Source: Variovorax paradoxus (GTDB lineage Bacteria; Pseudomonadota; Gammaproteobacteria; Burkholderiales; Burkholderiaceae_C). Taken from it: a stretch of 64,000 nucleotides of DNA. This document shows, piece after piece, positions 9,199-18,630 of the stretch. Position 1 is the stretch's first letter; every line of letters begins with the position of its first letter. The notes under the pieces were generated by a model. The model had not been told where the DNA came from, ran no database searches, and worked only from the letters and a program-made list of their open reading frames with translations. The stretch covers positions 372,001 through 436,000 of the forward strand of contig NZ_JAUSXG010000001.1 of NCBI RefSeq assembly GCF_030815855.1, given 5' to 3'. Made by a program: the position numbers and the translations under genes.

Positions 9199-11454
9199 TC
9201 AGGGCGCGGGAACCGTCCGCGCCGCCGTCAGCACCGAGGCGGTCCGTCGCGCCGCACGCAGCACCGCGTCGAGGTGGCTCCGGTCGCGCACGGCAATCAC
9301 GAAGCGCAGGTCGGTCGAATCCTGCGGCGTTTCATCGGCCATTTCGACATGCGTGATGTCGGCTTCGGCGTCCGCCAGCGTGGCGGCCACCCGGGCCAGC
9401 ACGCCTTTGTCGTTGCGCACTGTAATCACCACGCCGGTTTCGAAAGCGCGGGTCGGCTCGTCCGCCCATTCGACGGCAAAGAAGCGTTCGCTGTCCTTGT
9501 GCCGCAGGCGCTGGCCGACGCCGCAGCTTTCGGTGTGCACCACCAGGCCTTCGCCGTGCCCGAGGTACCCGACGATTTCGTCGCCCGGAATAGGCCGGCA
9601 GCACAGTGCAAAGCGGACTGACGAGTTCTCGCTGCCGTCCAGCGTGACGGCGCCCTGCGAAATGGTTTCGTGCGAGATGAAGCGCTCGCGGCTCAGCAGC
9701 AGCGCATCCGGCCGCTCGCCAAGTTCGGACAGCATGGCCACGAGCCGTTTGGCGACGATGCTGGCAATTCGCTTGCCCAGGCCGATGTCGGTCAGCAATT
9801 CGGCGCGGGTGCGGTTGCCTGTGAAGCGCAGCAGCTTTTCCCACAGTGCCTGGTGCTCGGCATCGTCGGCCGGCAGCTTGCTCAGGCCTTCGGCACGCAG
9901 CGCCTGCGCGAGCAGCTTTTCGCCCAGACCTTCGGACTCGGCGTGGGCCAGCGTCTTCAGGTAGTGGCGAATCTTGGAGCGGGCCCGTCCGGTTCGCACA
10001 AAGCCGAGCCAAGCCGGGTTGGGCGTCGACACGGGCGCGGTAATCACCTCGACCACGTCGCCGTTCTTGAGTTCGGTACGCAACGGCACCTGGTCGCCGT
10101 TGATGCGCGCGGCAGACGTGTGATCGCCGATGTTGCTGTGAATCGCATAGGCAAAGTCGACCACCGTGGCCCCGCGCGGCAGCGCGAGGATCTGGCTCTT
10201 CGGCGTGAACACGTACACCGCATCGGGAAACAGGTCGACCTTGACGTGGTCCCAGAACTCGGCGGCGTCGCGGGTTTCGTCCTGGATGTCGAGCAGCGAC
10301 TGCAGCCACTTGGTGCCGAGCCGGTCGTTGCTGGCCGCATTCGGTTCGGCGGCCTTGTAGAGCCAGTGCGCCGCCACGCCGGATTCGGCCACCACGTGCA
10401 TGGCCTCGGTGCGCAGCTGGAACTCCACGTTCACGCCCGCCGGGCCCACCAAGGTGGTGTGCAGCGACTGGTAGCCGTTGAGCTTGGCAATCGCGATGTG
10501 GTCCTTGAACTTGCCCGGCAGCGGCTTGTACATCTGGTGCAGGATGCCCAGGCCGGTGTAGCAGGCAATCACGTTCGGCACGATCAGCCGAAAACCGTAG
10601 ATGTCGGTCACCTGGGCAAAGCTCAGGTGCTTCTCTTCCATCTTGCGGTAGATCGAATAGAGCGTTTTTTCGCGTCCCGCGATGCGCAGCGTCATGTTCG
10701 CGCTTGCAAAAGCGGTCTCGACCTCGCGCTGCACCTTCTGGATCAGGTCGCGGCGGCGTCCTCGCGCCCTGGACACGGCCTTGGACAGGGTGGCATAGCG
10801 CCAAGGCTTCAAGTGGCGGAACGACAGCTCCTGCAATTCGCGGTAGGTTTGGTTCAGCCCGAGCCGGTGCGCGATGGGCGCATAGATTTCGAGCGTTTCG
10901 CGCGAAATCCGCGCCCATTTTTCACGCGGCGCATCGTCGAGCGTGCGCATGTTGTGGGTGCGGTCGGCCAGCTTCACCAGAATGACGCGCACATCGCGCG
11001 CCATGGCCAGCAGCATCTTGCGGAACGATTCGGCCTGGTTTTCTTCGCGGGTATTGAACTGCAGCTTGTCGAGCTTGGTGAGCCCGTCGACCAGCTCGGC
11101 CACTGGCGCGCCGAAGCGCTCGATCAGTTCCGGCTTGGTCACGCCGCAGTCTTCGATGGCGTCGTGGAGCAGGGCGGCCATCAGCGCCTGGGCGTCGAGC
11201 TTCCATTCGGCGCATTGGGCCGCCACGGCAATCGGGTGGGTGATGTACGGCTCGCCGCTGTTGCGCAGTTGGCCCAGGTGGGCCTCGTCGGCGAAGCGGT
11301 AGGCGCGGCGCACCAGTTCCGTGTCTTCGGGGCTCAGGTAATCGAGCCTGGCCGTCAGCGCGGCGAAGCTTGCGGCAGCCGCGTTCAGCGCCGCCGGGCT
11401 TTGCTTCGGCGTGCCCGAAGGGGCATGGGACTGATGTTTGGCAACCGCGCTCAT
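9199..11454 (-). CDS. spoT: Bifunctional (p)ppGpp synthetase/hydrolase (SpoT/RelA family)
   Basis: This enzyme makes and degrades the stringent-response alarmone. Domains in order: HD hydrolase with intact HDAIEDCG and DRTHNMRTL (about 90-160), RelA/SpoT synthetase with GYQSLHTTLVGP (about 330), TGS domain starting VYVFTPKSQI (about 420), then helical and C-terminal ACT domains. An intact HD motif argues for a bifunctional SpoT rather than a hydrolase-dead RelA. The ATG at 11454 was preferred; an in-frame GTG three codons upstream is possible. It follows rpoZ on the same strand, but a strong hairpin terminator between them (11499-11527) suggests partial separation. Confidence 0.95.
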   Translation of the reverse strand: MSAVAKHQSHAPSGTPKQSPAALNAAAASFAALTARLDYLSPEDTELVRRAYRFADEAHLGQLRNSGEPYITHPIAVAAQCAEWKLDAQALMAALLHDAIEDCGVTKPELIERFGAPVAELVDGLTKLDKLQFNTREENQAESFRKMLLAMARDVRVILVKLADRTHNMRTLDDAPREKWARISRETLEIYAPIAHRLGLNQTYRELQELSFRHLKPWRYATLSKAVSRARGRRRDLIQKVQREVETAFASANMTLRIAGREKTLYSIYRKMEEKHLSFAQVTDIYGFRLIVPNVIACYTGLGILHQMYKPLPGKFKDHIAIAKLNGYQSLHTTLVGPAGVNVEFQLRTEAMHVVAESGVAAHWLYKAAEPNAASNDRLGTKWLQSLLDIQDETRDAAEFWDHVKVDLFPDAVYVFTPKSQILALPRGATVVDFAYAIHSNIGDHTSAARINGDQVPLRTELKNGDVVEVITAPVSTPNPAWLGFVRTGRARSKIRHYLKTLAHAESEGLGEKLLAQALRAEGLSKLPADDAEHQALWEKLLRFTGNRTRAELLTDIGLGKRIASIVAKRLVAMLSELGERPDALLLSRERFISHETISQGAVTLDGSENSSVRFALCCRPIPGDEIVGYLGHGEGLVVHTESCGVGQRLRHKDSERFFAVEWADEPTRAFETGVVITVRNDKGVLARVAATLADAEADITHVEMADETPQDSTDLRFVIAVRDRSHLDAVLRAARRTASVLTAARTVPAP

Positions 11455-11498
11455 GGCTACCACTTTAGCGTGACCGCTGTATGCACGCGTCCAGACGT

Positions 11499-11527
11499 AA
11501 AAAAAGCACCGTTTTGCGGTGCCTTTT
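11499..11527 (-). terminator. Rho-independent terminator between rpoZ and spoT
   Basis: Read on the minus strand, GCACCG and CGGTGC form a stem around a CAAAA-type loop, followed by at least seven T. It lies 20 bases after the rpoZ stop and 45 bases before spoT, so it should end or attenuate the yicC-gmk-rpoZ transcript. The plus-strand reading also ends in four T and may act in both directions. Confidence 0.8.
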
Positions 11528-11547
11528 CGTTGCAGGGCTGCGTCAGA

Positions 11548-11751
11548 TCAGCCCGGCACTTTTTTGAGCATTTCAATGCCGATTTTGCCTTCGGCGATCT
11601 CGCGCAGGGCGGTGACCGCCGGCTTGTTCTTGCTTTCGATCTTGGGCGCGTGGCCTTGGCTCAGCATGCGCGCACGGTAGGTGGCGGCCAGAACCAGCTG
11701 GAAGCGGTTGGGGATCTGAAGCAGACAATCTTCGACGGTGATGCGGGCCAT
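11548..11751 (-). CDS. rpoZ: RNA polymerase omega subunit
   Basis: This 67-residue protein begins [10 protein letters not shown] and contains the [14 protein letters not shown] helix and the [17 protein letters not shown] segment that define omega, which helps assemble beta' into RNA polymerase and mediates part of the ppGpp response. The length is typical for betaproteobacteria. The context gmk-rpoZ-spoT is the classical arrangement, linking nucleotide supply, polymerase and stringent response. Confidence 0.97.
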   Translation of the reverse strand: MARITVEDCLLQIPNRFQLVLAATYRARMLSQGHAPKIESKNKPAVTALREIAEGKIGIEMLKKVPG

Positions 11752-11782
11752 GATGAGAATCTTTCGGTCAGTGAGCAGGAAA

Positions 11783-12415
11783 TCAGGGGATGTTCAGTGC
11801 GGCGAATGTGTCGGCACGTGCGCGGCGCTGTGCAGAGTACCGAAGCCGCTGAGCGTGGACGATCGCCTTGAGATCGAAAAGCGCGCGCTCAAATAACTCG
11901 TTGATTATAACGAAGTCGAATTCTCCCGCTCGAGCCATCTCTTCGGCGGCATTCTTCAGGCGCAGCTCGATGACGGCCGCGCTGTCCTCGCCACGCCGTT
12001 CGAGCCGGGAGCGCAGTTCTTCCCAGCTGGGCGGCAGGATAAAGATCATGACCGCGTTCGCGAAGGTCTTGCGGATCTGGATCGCGCCCTGGAAGTCGAT
12101 TTCCAGAATGACGTCCGCCCCCTGGGCAATCCGCTCCTCGATCGCCTTTTTGGAGGTGCCGTACTTGTGCCCGTGCACATGGGCCCACTCCACGAAGCCG
12201 TCCGCGGCAATCATGGCGTCGAACTCGGACGGCGAGGCAAAAAAGTACTCCCGGCCGTGCTTTTCCTGTCCGCGCGGTGACCGGGTGGTGTGGGAAACCG
12301 AGGGCTGGACGGCCGAATCCAGCTCCATGAGCGCCTTGACCAGGCTCGATTTGCCGGCACCGCTCGGTGCCGCCACGACAAAGATGTTGCCCGGATAGTC
12401 CATTCGCTCGCTCAT
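11783..12415 (-). CDS. gmk: Guanylate kinase
   Basis: Gmk phosphorylates GMP to GDP. The P-loop is APSGAGKSS (about 14-22), the GMP-binding segment is [20 protein letters not shown] (about 38-58), and the LEIDFQGA region (about 98-105) and lid [18 protein letters not shown] follow. At 210 residues it is normal. The ATG at 12415 overlaps the yicC stop (ATGA), so translation is coupled; a second ATG three codons in is also possible. Confidence 0.97.
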   Translation of the reverse strand: MSERMDYPGNIFVVAAPSGAGKSSLVKALMELDSAVQPSVSHTTRSPRGQEKHGREYFFASPSEFDAMIAADGFVEWAHVHGHKYGTSKKAIEERIAQGADVILEIDFQGAIQIRKTFANAVMIFILPPSWEELRSRLERRGEDSAAVIELRLKNAAEEMARAGEFDFVIINELFERALFDLKAIVHAQRLRYSAQRRARADTFAALNIP

Positions 12416-13326
12416 TCGATGTTCTGAACCTGTTCGCGCATCTGCTCGATCAGGACTTTCATGTCCACGCCGATGCGGGTGAGCTCCAGGGCTGCCGACT
12501 TGGAGCCCAGTGTATTGGCCTCGCGGTGCAGCTCCTGAATCAGGAAATCCAGCCGCTTGCCGATTTCGCCGCCCTTCTTGAGCAGCCGCTCGATTTCGTC
12601 GAGGTGCGAATTGAGGCGCGTGAGCTCTTCCGCCACGTCGATACGGATCGCGAAAGCGGTCGCTTCGGTCAGCGCCCGGTCTTGCGCCGCCTCGGGCAGG
12701 GTGCCGCCGGTCAGGCCCATGGCCTCTTGCCAGCGCTCCAGGAAACGCGCGCGCTGCTGTTCGACAAGTTGCGGAATCAGCGGGCCGGCCTGTTCGACCA
12801 AGGTGCGCAGCTGGCCCAGATGGGCCTCCAGCATCTTGGCGAGCCGTGCGCCTTCGCGCTGCCGCGCGGACATCAGCGCGTCCAGGGCCTTGCCGGCCAC
12901 ATTGAGCAAGTCGCTGCCCCAGTCGCCGCGGGTGGCGCCATCGCCGCCGGCCAGCCGCAGCACGTCGGCCACGCTCAGGTCGCGGGCGCTCGGCAGCCAG
13001 GCCTTGATGCCGTCTTGTACGCCGTTCAGGCGCTGCAGCAGCTTGACCGAGGGCTCGACGATGCCGCCCTGGGCGGTGTTTTCGATGGCGGCCCGCACTT
13101 CGACCTTGCCGCGCTTGAGCTTGCCCGTGAGCAGTTCGCGCAGCGCGGTTTCATGCTGGCGCAGTTCCTCGGGCAGTTTGAAGGTGAGGTCGAGGAAGCG
13201 GCTGTTGACCGAGCGTATTTCGACCCCGAGTCGTCCTGCGGCGGCAGGCCGTGCCTCGGCTTCGGATTGGCTGCCAACGGGGCCGTTCTGGCCACTGGCA
13301 TAGCCGGTCATGCTGTAAACTGGCAT
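12412..13326 (-). CDS. yicC: YicC-family endoribonuclease
   Basis: The conserved start MTGYASG appears after five residues, with the typical [18 protein letters not shown] segment (about 35-55) and the C-terminal [20 protein letters not shown] block that contains catalytic-type acidic and His residues of the YicC/YloC family. These proteins are ribonucleases implicated in sRNA turnover. At 304 residues it is slightly longer than E. coli YicC because of a central insertion. It is first in the yicC-gmk-rpoZ run and divergent from the kinase gene, with 91 bases between the starts. Confidence 0.93.
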   Translation of the reverse strand: MPVYSMTGYASGQNGPVGSQSEAEARPAAAGRLGVEIRSVNSRFLDLTFKLPEELRQHETALRELLTGKLKRGKVEVRAAIENTAQGGIVEPSVKLLQRLNGVQDGIKAWLPSARDLSVADVLRLAGGDGATRGDWGSDLLNVAGKALDALMSARQREGARLAKMLEAHLGQLRTLVEQAGPLIPQLVEQQRARFLERWQEAMGLTGGTLPEAAQDRALTEATAFAIRIDVAEELTRLNSHLDEIERLLKKGGEIGKRLDFLIQELHREANTLGSKSAALELTRIGVDMKVLIEQMREQVQNIE

Positions 13327-13417
13327 TGCGCCTCACTGTGGTTTTTGCTGTAAGCACCGAGGCGTCGGCATGGCGTTCGCTTGCCGCACCATCGCCTTCG
13401 GGCGAAACTCCCGGATT

Positions 13418-14425
13418 ATGTCAAAGGTCAAGCCTTCGCCCCTGTTGCCCGATACGGTCATCGGCGGATACCGCATCGTTCGCCGGCTTTCCGCAGGCGG
13501 TTTTGGCGTTGTCTACCTCGCCATAGACCCCAGCGGGCAGCAGGTTGCCGTCAAGGAATACCTGCCTTCTTCCCTGGCGACCCGCGGCCCGGGCGAGCTC
13601 ACGCCCGAGGTGGCGCCCGAAAAGCTCTCCCTCTATCGGCTCGGCTTGAAGAGCTTCTTCGAGGAAGGGCGCTCGCTGGCCCAGATTTCGCACGCCTCGG
13701 TGGTCAGCGTTCTCAACTTCTTCAGGGAGAACGAAACCGTCTACATGGTCATGAACTACCTGGAAGGCGCCACCTTGCAGGACTTCGTGGTGACCGCGCG
13801 CGACCTGAAACGGCCCAAGGTGTTCCGGGAATCGACCATCCGCTCGCTTTTCGATGAAATTCTGCGCGGCCTGCGCATCGTGCACCAGTACAAGATGCTG
13901 CACCTGGACATCAAGCCCGCCAACATCTTCGTGACCGACGAAGACCGTGCGGTGCTGATCGACTTCGGCGCCGCGCGCGAAGTGCTCAGCAAGGAAGGCA
14001 TCTTCATCCGCCCGATGTACACCCCCGGCTTTGCCGCCCCCGAGATGTACCGGCGCGACTCGTCGATGGGCCCCTGGACCGACATCTACGCCATTGGCGC
14101 CTGCATTTACGCCTGCATGCAGGGCTATCCGCCCAACGACGCCCCGCGCCGCATCGAGAAAGACCGGCTCAGCCTGTCGCTGTCGCGCCTGCGCGGCGTG
14201 TACTCCGACAACCTCATCGAAGTGGTCGAATGGTGCATGTCGCTCGACCCCCTTTCCCGTCCCCAGTCGGTCTTCGCGCTGCAAAAAGAACTCAGCCGCG
14301 AAGGCGAGCGGCGCTACACCAAGCTCACCGTCGGCGAAAAGGTGCGGCTTTCCTTCGACAACATCCGCTCCTTCGACAAGAAGGCCCTGCCCAGGGCGGC
14401 GGCACCTACCACCCGTCCGGCATGA
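13418..14425 (+). CDS. Hanks-type serine/threonine protein kinase
   Basis: This is a soluble 335-residue kinase. The glycine loop is SAGGFGVVY (about 25-33), the ATP-anchoring lysine is in VAVKEY (K46), the catalytic loop HLDIKPAN has D164 and N169, and the Mg-binding DFG has D182. The P+1/APE region is GFAAPEM. The catalytic loop reads HLD rather than the canonical HRD, so it is an 'RD-minus' kinase that may not need activation-loop phosphorylation. No transmembrane helix or sensor domain follows. The ATG at 13418 was chosen because the kinase fold starts right after it and the upstream frame is non-conserved in character. It overlaps the PP2C gene by ATGA. Confidence 0.92.
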   Translation: MSKVKPSPLLPDTVIGGYRIVRRLSAGGFGVVYLAIDPSGQQVAVKEYLPSSLATRGPGELTPEVAPEKLSLYRLGLKSFFEEGRSLAQISHASVVSVLNFFRENETVYMVMNYLEGATLQDFVVTARDLKRPKVFRESTIRSLFDEILRGLRIVHQYKMLHLDIKPANIFVTDEDRAVLIDFGAAREVLSKEGIFIRPMYTPGFAAPEMYRRDSSMGPWTDIYAIGACIYACMQGYPPNDAPRRIEKDRLSLSLSRLRGVYSDNLIEVVEWCMSLDPLSRPQSVFALQKELSREGERRYTKLTVGEKVRLSFDNIRSFDKKALPRAAAPTTRPA

Positions 14426-15327
14426 AATTCTCGGTATTCCAGGTCAGCCGCAAAGGCGGCCGTCTCAAAAACGAAGACCGCATGGGCTATTGCTACACGC
14501 GGGAGTCCGGCCTTTTCGTGCTGGCCGACGGCATGGGCGGCCACCCCGAAGGCGAGGTGGCGGCCCAGCTGGCCTTGCAGACCATTGCGGCCCTGTACCA
14601 GCGCGAGGCCCGCCCAACCGTCAAGGACGCCAAGGCCTTCCTGGCCGAATCGGCCATGGCGGCGCACCAGCAGATCATGCGGTACGCCAGCAACAAGGCC
14701 ATGCTCGACACGCCGCGCACCACCGTCGTCGCGGCCCTGCTCCAGGGCACCACGGCCACCTGGATGCATTGCGGCGACTCGCGCCTTTACGTGGTGCGCG
14801 ACGGCCGCCTGCTCACCCGCACGCGCGACCATTCGCATGCCGAGCGCCCGCGCCCGCACGGCGCCGACATGCCGGTCAACCGCAACCTGCTGCTCACCTG
14901 CCTGGGTTCGCCGAGCACGCCGCTGTTCGATATTTCTGCCCCGCTGCAGCTGCAGCGCGGCGACCGCATCATGCTGTGCTCCGACGGCGTGTGGGGCGTG
15001 CTCGACGACGCCGTCATCGTGCACACCCTGTCTTCCGACAAGCCCGTGTCCGACGCCGCGCCCGACCTCGCCGAAATGGCGCTTCGCAAGGGCGGCGCCC
15101 ACAGCGACAACGTGACGCTCATCGCGCTCGAATGGGAAATGGCCGATTCAACGCGCGACGACCGCGGCGTTTCCACCGAGACCATCGACGACGGCGTGTT
15201 TGCCTCCACCATCCAGGCCGGCATGCCTTCGGACGGCGAAATCGACGACATGGACGAAGACGCCATCGAGCGCTCGATTGCCGAAATCAACGAAGCCATT
15301 CGCCGCTCTGCTGCCAAAAAAGTCTGA
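14422..15327 (+). CDS. PP2C-family serine/threonine phosphatase
   Basis: This PPM-family metal-dependent phosphatase is the likely counterpart of the overlapping kinase. Metal-binding residues are seen in NEDRMG (E18-D19) and LADGMGGH (D36), then in LCSDGVWG and SDNVTL near the end of the catalytic domain. The last 60 residues are acidic and low in complexity (DDMDEDAIERSI), beyond the catalytic core. The ATG at 14422 overlaps the kinase stop (ATGA), indicating strict co-expression. It lies directly upstream of rph. Substrates are unknown; proximity to RNA-processing genes is suggestive only. Confidence 0.92.
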   Translation: MKFSVFQVSRKGGRLKNEDRMGYCYTRESGLFVLADGMGGHPEGEVAAQLALQTIAALYQREARPTVKDAKAFLAESAMAAHQQIMRYASNKAMLDTPRTTVVAALLQGTTATWMHCGDSRLYVVRDGRLLTRTRDHSHAERPRPHGADMPVNRNLLLTCLGSPSTPLFDISAPLQLQRGDRIMLCSDGVWGVLDDAVIVHTLSSDKPVSDAAPDLAEMALRKGGAHSDNVTLIALEWEMADSTRDDRGVSTETIDDGVFASTIQAGMPSDGEIDDMDEDAIERSIAEINEAIRRSAAKKV

Positions 15328-15387
15328 TATCCGGCTGCTTCGGCCTGCGGGGCTGCCTCCGCTTTTGTTCCACATACCTCTACAAAA

Positions 15388-16119
15388 ATGACTGCTTTCA
15401 CACGAAGCGGCGGCCGTGCCGCCGACCAGCTGCGCCCGGTTCGTATGACCCGCGGCTTCACCATTCACGCAGAGGGCTCGGTACTCATCGAGTTCGGCCA
15501 GACGCGCGTGCTGTGCACCGCCTCCGTCGAAGAGCGGGTGCCGCCCCACAAGAAGGGCAGCGGCGAAGGCTGGGTCACGGCCGAATACGGCATGCTGCCG
15601 CGCGCCACCCACACCCGCAGCAGCCGTGAGGCGGCCAAGGGCAAGCAGACCGGCCGCACGCAGGAAATCCAGCGCCTTATCGGCCGCTCGATGCGCGCCG
15701 TGTTCGACCTGGCCGCGCTGGGCGAACGCACCATTCACCTCGACTGCGACGTGCTGCAGGCCGATGGCGGCACCCGCACCGCCGCCATTACCGGCGCCTT
15801 CGTTGCCGCGCAAGACGCCGTCAACAAGCTGCTGGCCGCCGGCACCATCCCGGCATCGCCCATCCGTGGCCACGTGGCTGCCATCTCTGTCGGCATCGTG
15901 GCCGGCACCCCGCTGCTCGACCTGGAATACACCGAAGACTCCGCCTGCGACACCGACATGAACGTCGTCATGACCGGCGCCGGCCACTTCGTCGAAGTGC
16001 AGGGCACCGCCGAAGGCGCGGCGTTCTCGCGCGATGAGATGAACATCCTGCTCGGCCTCGCCGAAAAGGGCATCGGCGAACTCATCGTGCTGCAGCAGCA
16101 GTCTTTGCAGTCGAAGTAA
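15388..16119 (+). CDS. rph: Ribonuclease PH
   Basis: This phosphorolytic 3'-5' exoribonuclease trims tRNA 3' ends. Family signatures include [19 protein letters not shown] near the start, the [15 protein letters not shown] loop, [10 protein letters not shown] and the phosphate-binding [15 protein letters not shown] segment, and the C-terminal [20 protein letters not shown]. The length of 243 is normal. It lies 60 bases after the PP2C gene and 25 bases before rdgB, in a likely operon. Confidence 0.97.
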   Translation: MTAFTRSGGRAADQLRPVRMTRGFTIHAEGSVLIEFGQTRVLCTASVEERVPPHKKGSGEGWVTAEYGMLPRATHTRSSREAAKGKQTGRTQEIQRLIGRSMRAVFDLAALGERTIHLDCDVLQADGGTRTAAITGAFVAAQDAVNKLLAAGTIPASPIRGHVAAISVGIVAGTPLLDLEYTEDSACDTDMNVVMTGAGHFVEVQGTAEGAAFSRDEMNILLGLAEKGIGELIVLQQQSLQSK

Positions 16120-16144
16120 CCGCGGCAATGGCGACGTGACAGCG

Positions 16145-16744
16145 ATGAAACTGGTTCTGGCCTCCAACAACGCCGGCAAGCTTGCCGAACTGCAGCAGCT
16201 GTTTGCGGAGTTGGCCGTTTCGCTTGTGCCCCAATCGGCACTGGGCGTGGGCGAGGCCGAGGAGCCGTTTCGCACCTTCGTCGAAAACGCGCTGGCCAAG
16301 GCACGCCATGCCAGCGCCGCCACCGGCCTGCCCGCCATTGCCGACGACGCCGGCCTTTGCGTCGATGCCTTCGGCGGCCTGCCGGGCGTCGACACCGCCT
16401 TCTATGCCACGCAGTTCGGCTATGACAAGGGCGACGCCAACAACGTCAAGGCGCTGCTCGAGCAGCTCGACGGCGTGGCCAACCGGCGCGCCGCGCTCGT
16501 CAGCACGCTGGTTGCGCTGCGCGGGCACGACGACCCCGAGCCCCTCATTGCCGTCGGCCGCGTGGTCGGCGAAATTACCCAGGCGCCCATCGGCGACAAC
16601 GGCTTCGGGTTCGATCCGGTCATGTACCTGCCGAGCTTCGGCAAAACCTTTGCCCAACTGCCGCCCGAAGTAAAAAACGCCAACAGCCACCGAGGCCGGG
16701 CGGCCAAAGCCATGCTGGCCCTGATGCGCGAACGCTGGTTCTGA
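16145..16744 (+). CDS. rdgB: XTP/dITP diphosphatase (RdgB/HAM1)
   Basis: This enzyme hydrolyses ITP, dITP and XTP to keep inosine out of nucleic acids. It opens with the LASNNAGKLAELQQL motif and carries the catalytic-metal segment ADDAGLCVDAFGGLPGVDTAFY (about 65-86) and the C-terminal GFGFDPVMYLP and NSHRGRAAKAM. The ATG at 16145 is preferred over a GTG three codons earlier. At 199 residues it is normal. The order rph-rdgB-hemW is conserved in many proteobacteria. Confidence 0.96.
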   Translation: MKLVLASNNAGKLAELQQLFAELAVSLVPQSALGVGEAEEPFRTFVENALAKARHASAATGLPAIADDAGLCVDAFGGLPGVDTAFYATQFGYDKGDANNVKALLEQLDGVANRRAALVSTLVALRGHDDPEPLIAVGRVVGEITQAPIGDNGFGFDPVMYLPSFGKTFAQLPPEVKNANSHRGRAAKAMLALMRERWF

Positions 16745-16758
16745 TGGCTGACTGACCC

Positions 16759-18018
16759 GTGGCCACCGTATTTCCCATTCAGCCGGCGCAGGCCGCCGGC
16801 GCACCGCAAGCCAACGACGTGCTGCACTGGATGCGCCCCGGCCCGCTGCAATTGGCCGCGCTGCCGCCGTTGTCGCTCTACATCCACCTGCCGTGGTGCT
16901 TGCGCAAGTGCCCCTACTGCGACTTCAACTCGCACGAGTGGCGCGCCACCAGCGAGGCCGAGGCCGGCGGCATTCCCGAAGCGGCCTACCTCGACGCGCT
17001 CATTGCCGACCTGGATGCGGCGCTGCCCCTTATCTGGGGCCGCACCGTTCACACCATTTTTATCGGCGGCGGAACGCCAAGCCTTTTTTCGCCCGAGTCC
17101 ATCGACCGTTTGCTGGGCGACGCGCGCGCCCGCCTCAAGCTCGCGCCCGACTGCGAGATTTCGCTCGAAGCCAACCCCGGCACCTTCGAGCGCAACCGCT
17201 TTCGCGCCTACCGCACCGCCGGCGTCACGCGCCTTTCGGTCGGCGTGCAGAGCTTCAACGACGAGCACCTGAAGGCCCTCGGTCGCGTGCACGACCGCGC
17301 CCAGGCCATTGCCGCGGTGGAAGAAGCCGCGAGCGCGTTCGACACCTTCAACCTCGACCTGATGTACGCGCTGCCGGGCCAGACCATCGAGGGCCTGGAC
17401 GCCGATTTGTCGCAAGCGCTGGCGCTCGCGCCGCCGCACATTTCGGTGTACCACCTCACCATCGAGCCCAACACCTGGTTCGCCAAGTTTCCGCCCGCCT
17501 TGCCTGAAGACGACCTGGCCTACGCCATGCTCGACCGCATCACCGAGCGAACCGCCGCCAGCGGCATGTCGCGCTACGAGGTTTCCGCCTATGCGCGCAG
17601 CGGCCACACCTGCGCGCACAACCTCAACTACTGGCAGTTTGGTGACTACCTGGGCATTGGCGCCGGCGCGCACAGCAAGCTGAGCTTTGCGCACCGCATC
17701 GTGCGCCAGGTGCGCTTTCGCGAACCGCGCCTGTACATGGACAACGCCCGCGCCGGCACGGCCGTGTCGCAAAGCGACGAGGTCGCGCTGGCCGACCTGC
17801 CGTTCGAGTTCATGCTCAACGCGCTGCGCCTGAAAGAAGGCTTTACGCTGCCCCAGTTCAGCGAGCGCACCGGGCTGGCCATGACCAGCATTCAAAAAGG
17901 TTTGGAAGAAGCCGAGCGCAAGGGCCTCGTCGCCCGCGACCTGCACCGCGTGTGGCCCACCGAACGCGGGCTGGATTTTCTGAGCGACCTGCAGACGCTT
18001 TTCCTGCCCGAGGATTGA
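16759..18018 (+). CDS. hemW: Radical SAM heme chaperone HemW
   Basis: This radical SAM protein related to coproporphyrinogen dehydrogenase; HemW delivers heme to respiratory proteins. The cluster motif is CLRKCPYCDF (CxxxCxxC, about 45-52), followed by the FIGGGTPSLF and SLEANPGTF motifs. It lacks the extra N-terminal region of true HemN. The start is GTG (MATVFPIQP) 12 bases after the rdgB stop region; the family usually begins about 40 residues before the Cys motif, which fits. The C-terminal domain (about 350-419) is the HemN_C helix bundle. Confidence 0.94.
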   Translation: MATVFPIQPAQAAGAPQANDVLHWMRPGPLQLAALPPLSLYIHLPWCLRKCPYCDFNSHEWRATSEAEAGGIPEAAYLDALIADLDAALPLIWGRTVHTIFIGGGTPSLFSPESIDRLLGDARARLKLAPDCEISLEANPGTFERNRFRAYRTAGVTRLSVGVQSFNDEHLKALGRVHDRAQAIAAVEEAASAFDTFNLDLMYALPGQTIEGLDADLSQALALAPPHISVYHLTIEPNTWFAKFPPALPEDDLAYAMLDRITERTAASGMSRYEVSAYARSGHTCAHNLNYWQFGDYLGIGAGAHSKLSFAHRIVRQVRFREPRLYMDNARAGTAVSQSDEVALADLPFEFMLNALRLKEGFTLPQFSERTGLAMTSIQKGLEEAERKGLVARDLHRVWPTERGLDFLSDLQTLFLPED

Positions 18019-18050
18019 CGGGCGCGCGTCAGCATAAAATCGACGGTTCC

Positions 18051-18138
18051 GGAGAGTTGGGTGAGTGGTTTAAACCAGCAGTCTTGAAAACTGCCGACGT
18101 GAAAGCGTCCGTGAGTTCGAATCTCACACTCTCCGCCA
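18051..18138 (+). tRNA. tRNA-Ser (TGA)
   Basis: This is an 88-nt class II tRNA with encoded CCA. Acceptor GGAGAGT pairs with ACTCTCC, the anticodon loop CTTGAAA gives UGA, and a long variable arm is present. It marks the left edge of the accessory patch (IS, XRE, DUF2958). No repeated copy of its 3' end was found downstream within the window, so an attachment site is not demonstrated. Confidence 0.96.
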
Positions 18139-18580
18139 GTCATCGATGTCTCTCATCGACGCTCGGCCAGTTCGATATCCTTACCCATCCGCCGGCGGCG
18201 ATTGGGGGGAGGCCTAATGAGATGTCGTGGACTTGATAGGCAGCGTCCATTACCAATCCGGCTAGCTCTGCAAAGGCAACAGTTCGCGTAGGTTGCCGCC
18301 CGGTTGCCGGTATCCGTCTAGCGCGCTTCGAACACCGAGCTTTGAATATGCATCGTCGAGAAAATTGGCGGCAGTTTGATACGCCCAAGTTGCGCACGCA
18401 GCGCTCAGTAGGAGATGAGGAAACTCGTTGGAATGGGGACTCATGAAGGGTGGTGGCGCGAACCGTTTCGCTCTCAACCCGCCCAACAGATTTCTTCTCG
18501 TCATTTGACCGTCCCAATCTGAGCGGTAGTGAACTAACTCGTTTCGAAGACCAACCAGAAGGCCGGCATCGCCGAAGAGC
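18139..18580. other. 442-bp gap between tRNA-Ser and IS element
   Basis: No confident gene is present. The longest plausible frame is an 80-codon minus-strand ORF (18262-18504), whose C-terminal half looks protein-like (a helix with Trp, Tyr and Leu ending LRELLPLQS) but has no ribosome-binding site or recognisable family. The composition differs from the neighbouring housekeeping genes, and the IS may have interrupted whatever was here. Probably degenerate accessory DNA. Confidence 0.4.
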
Positions 18581-18630
18581 TGAATCGCCCCGGATTTTGT
18601 GGAGGCTCAACACTCTGAGAGGATTGAGCC

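Noticed and set aside
18015..18040. Sigma-70 promoter for tRNA-Ser (TTGACG and TAAAAT)
   Set aside because: The two hexamers are only 14 bases apart, too close for a normal promoter; not listed as a feature.
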